Origin: Diphasiastrum complanatum
Lineage: Eukaryota > Streptophyta > Lycopodiopsida > Lycopodiales > Lycopodiaceae
Direction: 5' to 3'
NCBI GenBank assembly: GCA_029204225.1
Contig: CM055102.1
Span: forward strand, 36,512,585 to 36,576,584
Length of the DNA: 64,000 nt
How positions within the stretch are numbered: position 1 is the stretch's first letter; the number at the start of each line of letters is the position of its first letter. Under the pieces are notes generated by a model that was given only the letters and a program-made list of their open reading frames with translations, did no database searches and had not been told where the DNA came from. The position numbers and the translations under genes were made by a program. Positions 63,007-64,000 of the stretch are shown one piece after another.

Positions 63007-63440
63007 ATGGATACTTCCCCTACATCTTCTGAGCCTCGCATACCGTCTTCCACTTACCTTGACGAAGTACGGCATGAATTCTGAGATCATCTTAGGGAAG
63101 CCATGAGTGATGTACGCACTGATTTACGCCAGGAGTTACGAGAGACGTTCACTGCTCTTTCTGCCCAGATTGCTACACTATCATTACCAGTGTTTCTCCA
63201 CTATCTCCACCTGTTCCCCCACAGCGTACATTTCCACCACCCGAGACTCCTTCATTTTCTGGTCCTTTGCCATGAGACTTTAAGGATAAGGTTCAGCTTA
63301 CTGTGTATTCTGGGTCATCCGATGGGAATGAACTCGAGAATTGGTATTCTAAGCTTGAGACCTACTTCCTTATGTTTCCTAAGACCTACTTTTTCTAAGC
63401 TTGAGACCTACTTCCTACTTTCTTATGTTTCTAAAGCAAG
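63007..63440 (+). pseudogene. Gypsy-type gag N-terminal fragment
   Basis: An ATG at 63007, 660 bases after the primer-binding site, opens 'MDTSPTSSEPRIPSSTYLDE'. It has a TGA in frame near 63082, then 'SDVRTDLRQELRETFTALSA'. After a frameshift near 63185, 'SSDGNELENWYSKLETYF' gives the start of the gag domain. A local duplication of about 45 bp (AAGCTTGAGACCTACTTCCT, near 63351 and 63398) follows, and similarity ends by 63440. It is truncated on its right, beside the hAT-type exon. Confidence 0.65.
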
Positions 63441-63571
63441 TGTCAGGGTTCACCTGCAACCAAAAACAATACATTGTTGTCAGGCAGGTATTGTGCAACT
63501 CACTGCATTTTTTAAAAGCAAATCAATTCATCAAAGCATAGCAAGAAAAAGGGGGTGATGATGTGACTCAC

Positions 63572-63909
63572 CTCGAGCATCTGACCCTCTCCTCGTGTGC
63601 GCCTCAGCATACGGCCGTTGGTGTTCAAAAACACCAACCACCTGCACTGCTCGATGGATAACCTGTTCCTCTTTTGCGTGTGATACAAGGCCCAGGTGCT
63701 CCAATTCCGCTCGCAAGCTCCTGCTGAACAGTCCTGTGCAAGGACTCTCTCAGCCAATCGCCTCAGGTCACTTGTGTTGCGCCCATGGATGCACCACCAT
63801 GTAACGGGCCTCAGCTGATCCTCCCTCCGCCGACTCTGCTCTCCATCGAAAGGAAACTGGAAGCGCTCAAATGCGAGCAGCTGGCTTGCAATGTTGGCCA
63901 AAATCAGAC
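63572..63909 (-). CDS. Exon with hAT-transposase C-terminal dimerisation domain
   Basis: On the minus strand the exon follows a strong acceptor (TTTTTTCTTCTGCCAACAG) and ends at a consensus donor (CTCGAG/GTGAGT). The open frame across its 338 bases contains 'PVTWWCIHG', 'LRRLAERVLAQDCSAGACER' and 'NWSTWALYHTQKRNRLS', the pattern of the hAT-family dimerisation domain that closes many plant DUF659/hAT transposase-like proteins (W-W-x-x-x-G, L-A-x-R-x-L-x-Q, C-x-R-N-W-S, H-T-x-K-R-N-R-L). The other exons lie beyond the window or were not found. It could belong to a domesticated hAT-derived host gene or to a hAT transposon. Confidence 0.65.
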
Positions 63910-64000
63910 CTGTTGGCAGAAGAAAAAACATGGCACATGTAAGACCCCTCAAATTCACACACTACCAATGAGTACAATACTGCAGTAACATTGCTACCAA
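63910..64000. other. Likely intron upstream of the minus-strand hAT-type exon
   Basis: Contains the pyrimidine tract and acceptor of the minus-strand exon; nothing else recognised. Confidence 0.4.

Overview
The window reads as nuclear DNA of a land plant, most likely a seed plant with a large, transposon-filled genome. The evidence is plant Copia and Gypsy LTR retrotransposons with initiator-Met-type primer-binding sites, L1-type LINEs, a pentatricopeptide-repeat (PPR) relic, long GA/CT microsatellites and one plant gene with introns of 5.4 and 8.8 kb. I cannot name the species. Nothing bacterial, plasmid-like or CRISPR-like is present.

Layout. 1-7.6 kb: three decayed LINE copies (A, B, C) on the minus strand, with a minus-strand LTR and primer-binding site between A and B. 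7.6-10.6 kb: two Copia halves joined head to head. 10.6-12.25 kb: a LINE ORF1 with its 5' leader and a GA array. 14.6-15.7 kb: the chromodomain end of a Gypsy element with its LTR. 16.4-16.8 kb: a PPR pseudogene fragment. 19.9-27.4 kb: a dense nest of Copia and Gypsy fragments, including a 669-bp solo LTR with a perfect 5-bp target duplication and an inverted pair of RNase H segments. 29.2-34.2 kb: a Gypsy RT scrap and the best-preserved Copia element (30.5-33.4 kb, integrase largely deleted) with its 3' LTR. 38.5-41 kb: another Copia gag-protease-integrase relic with LTR and leader. 41.8-42.55 kb: two foldback (hairpin) elements.

The only credible cellular gene is a golgin candidate 2 (GC2)-type gene on the plus strand. 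Exon 1 (43566-43619), exon 2 (49057-50646) and exon 3 (59428-59538) all join in phase 0 at canonical GT-AG sites. The gene continues beyond the window or its next exon was not recognised. Intron 2 carries a minus-strand Gypsy gag-protease element that itself contains a tRNA-like SINE insertion, plus two LINE pieces. At the right edge, a minus-strand exon with good splice sites encodes an hAT-transposase dimerisation domain, beside a Gypsy 5' end (LTR, primer-binding site, gag start).

I see no new operon-like system. The most useful novel observations are a LINE family whose 3' tail is (CT)n and which probably seeds the large microsatellites, a palindromic CACACGTGTG module shared by several Copia LTRs, a 33-bp-period CCAAT array in one LTR, two foldback elements near the golgin promoter, and the spliced hAT-domain exon. 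All matches come from reading the translated sequence and remembered family motifs; no database search was run.
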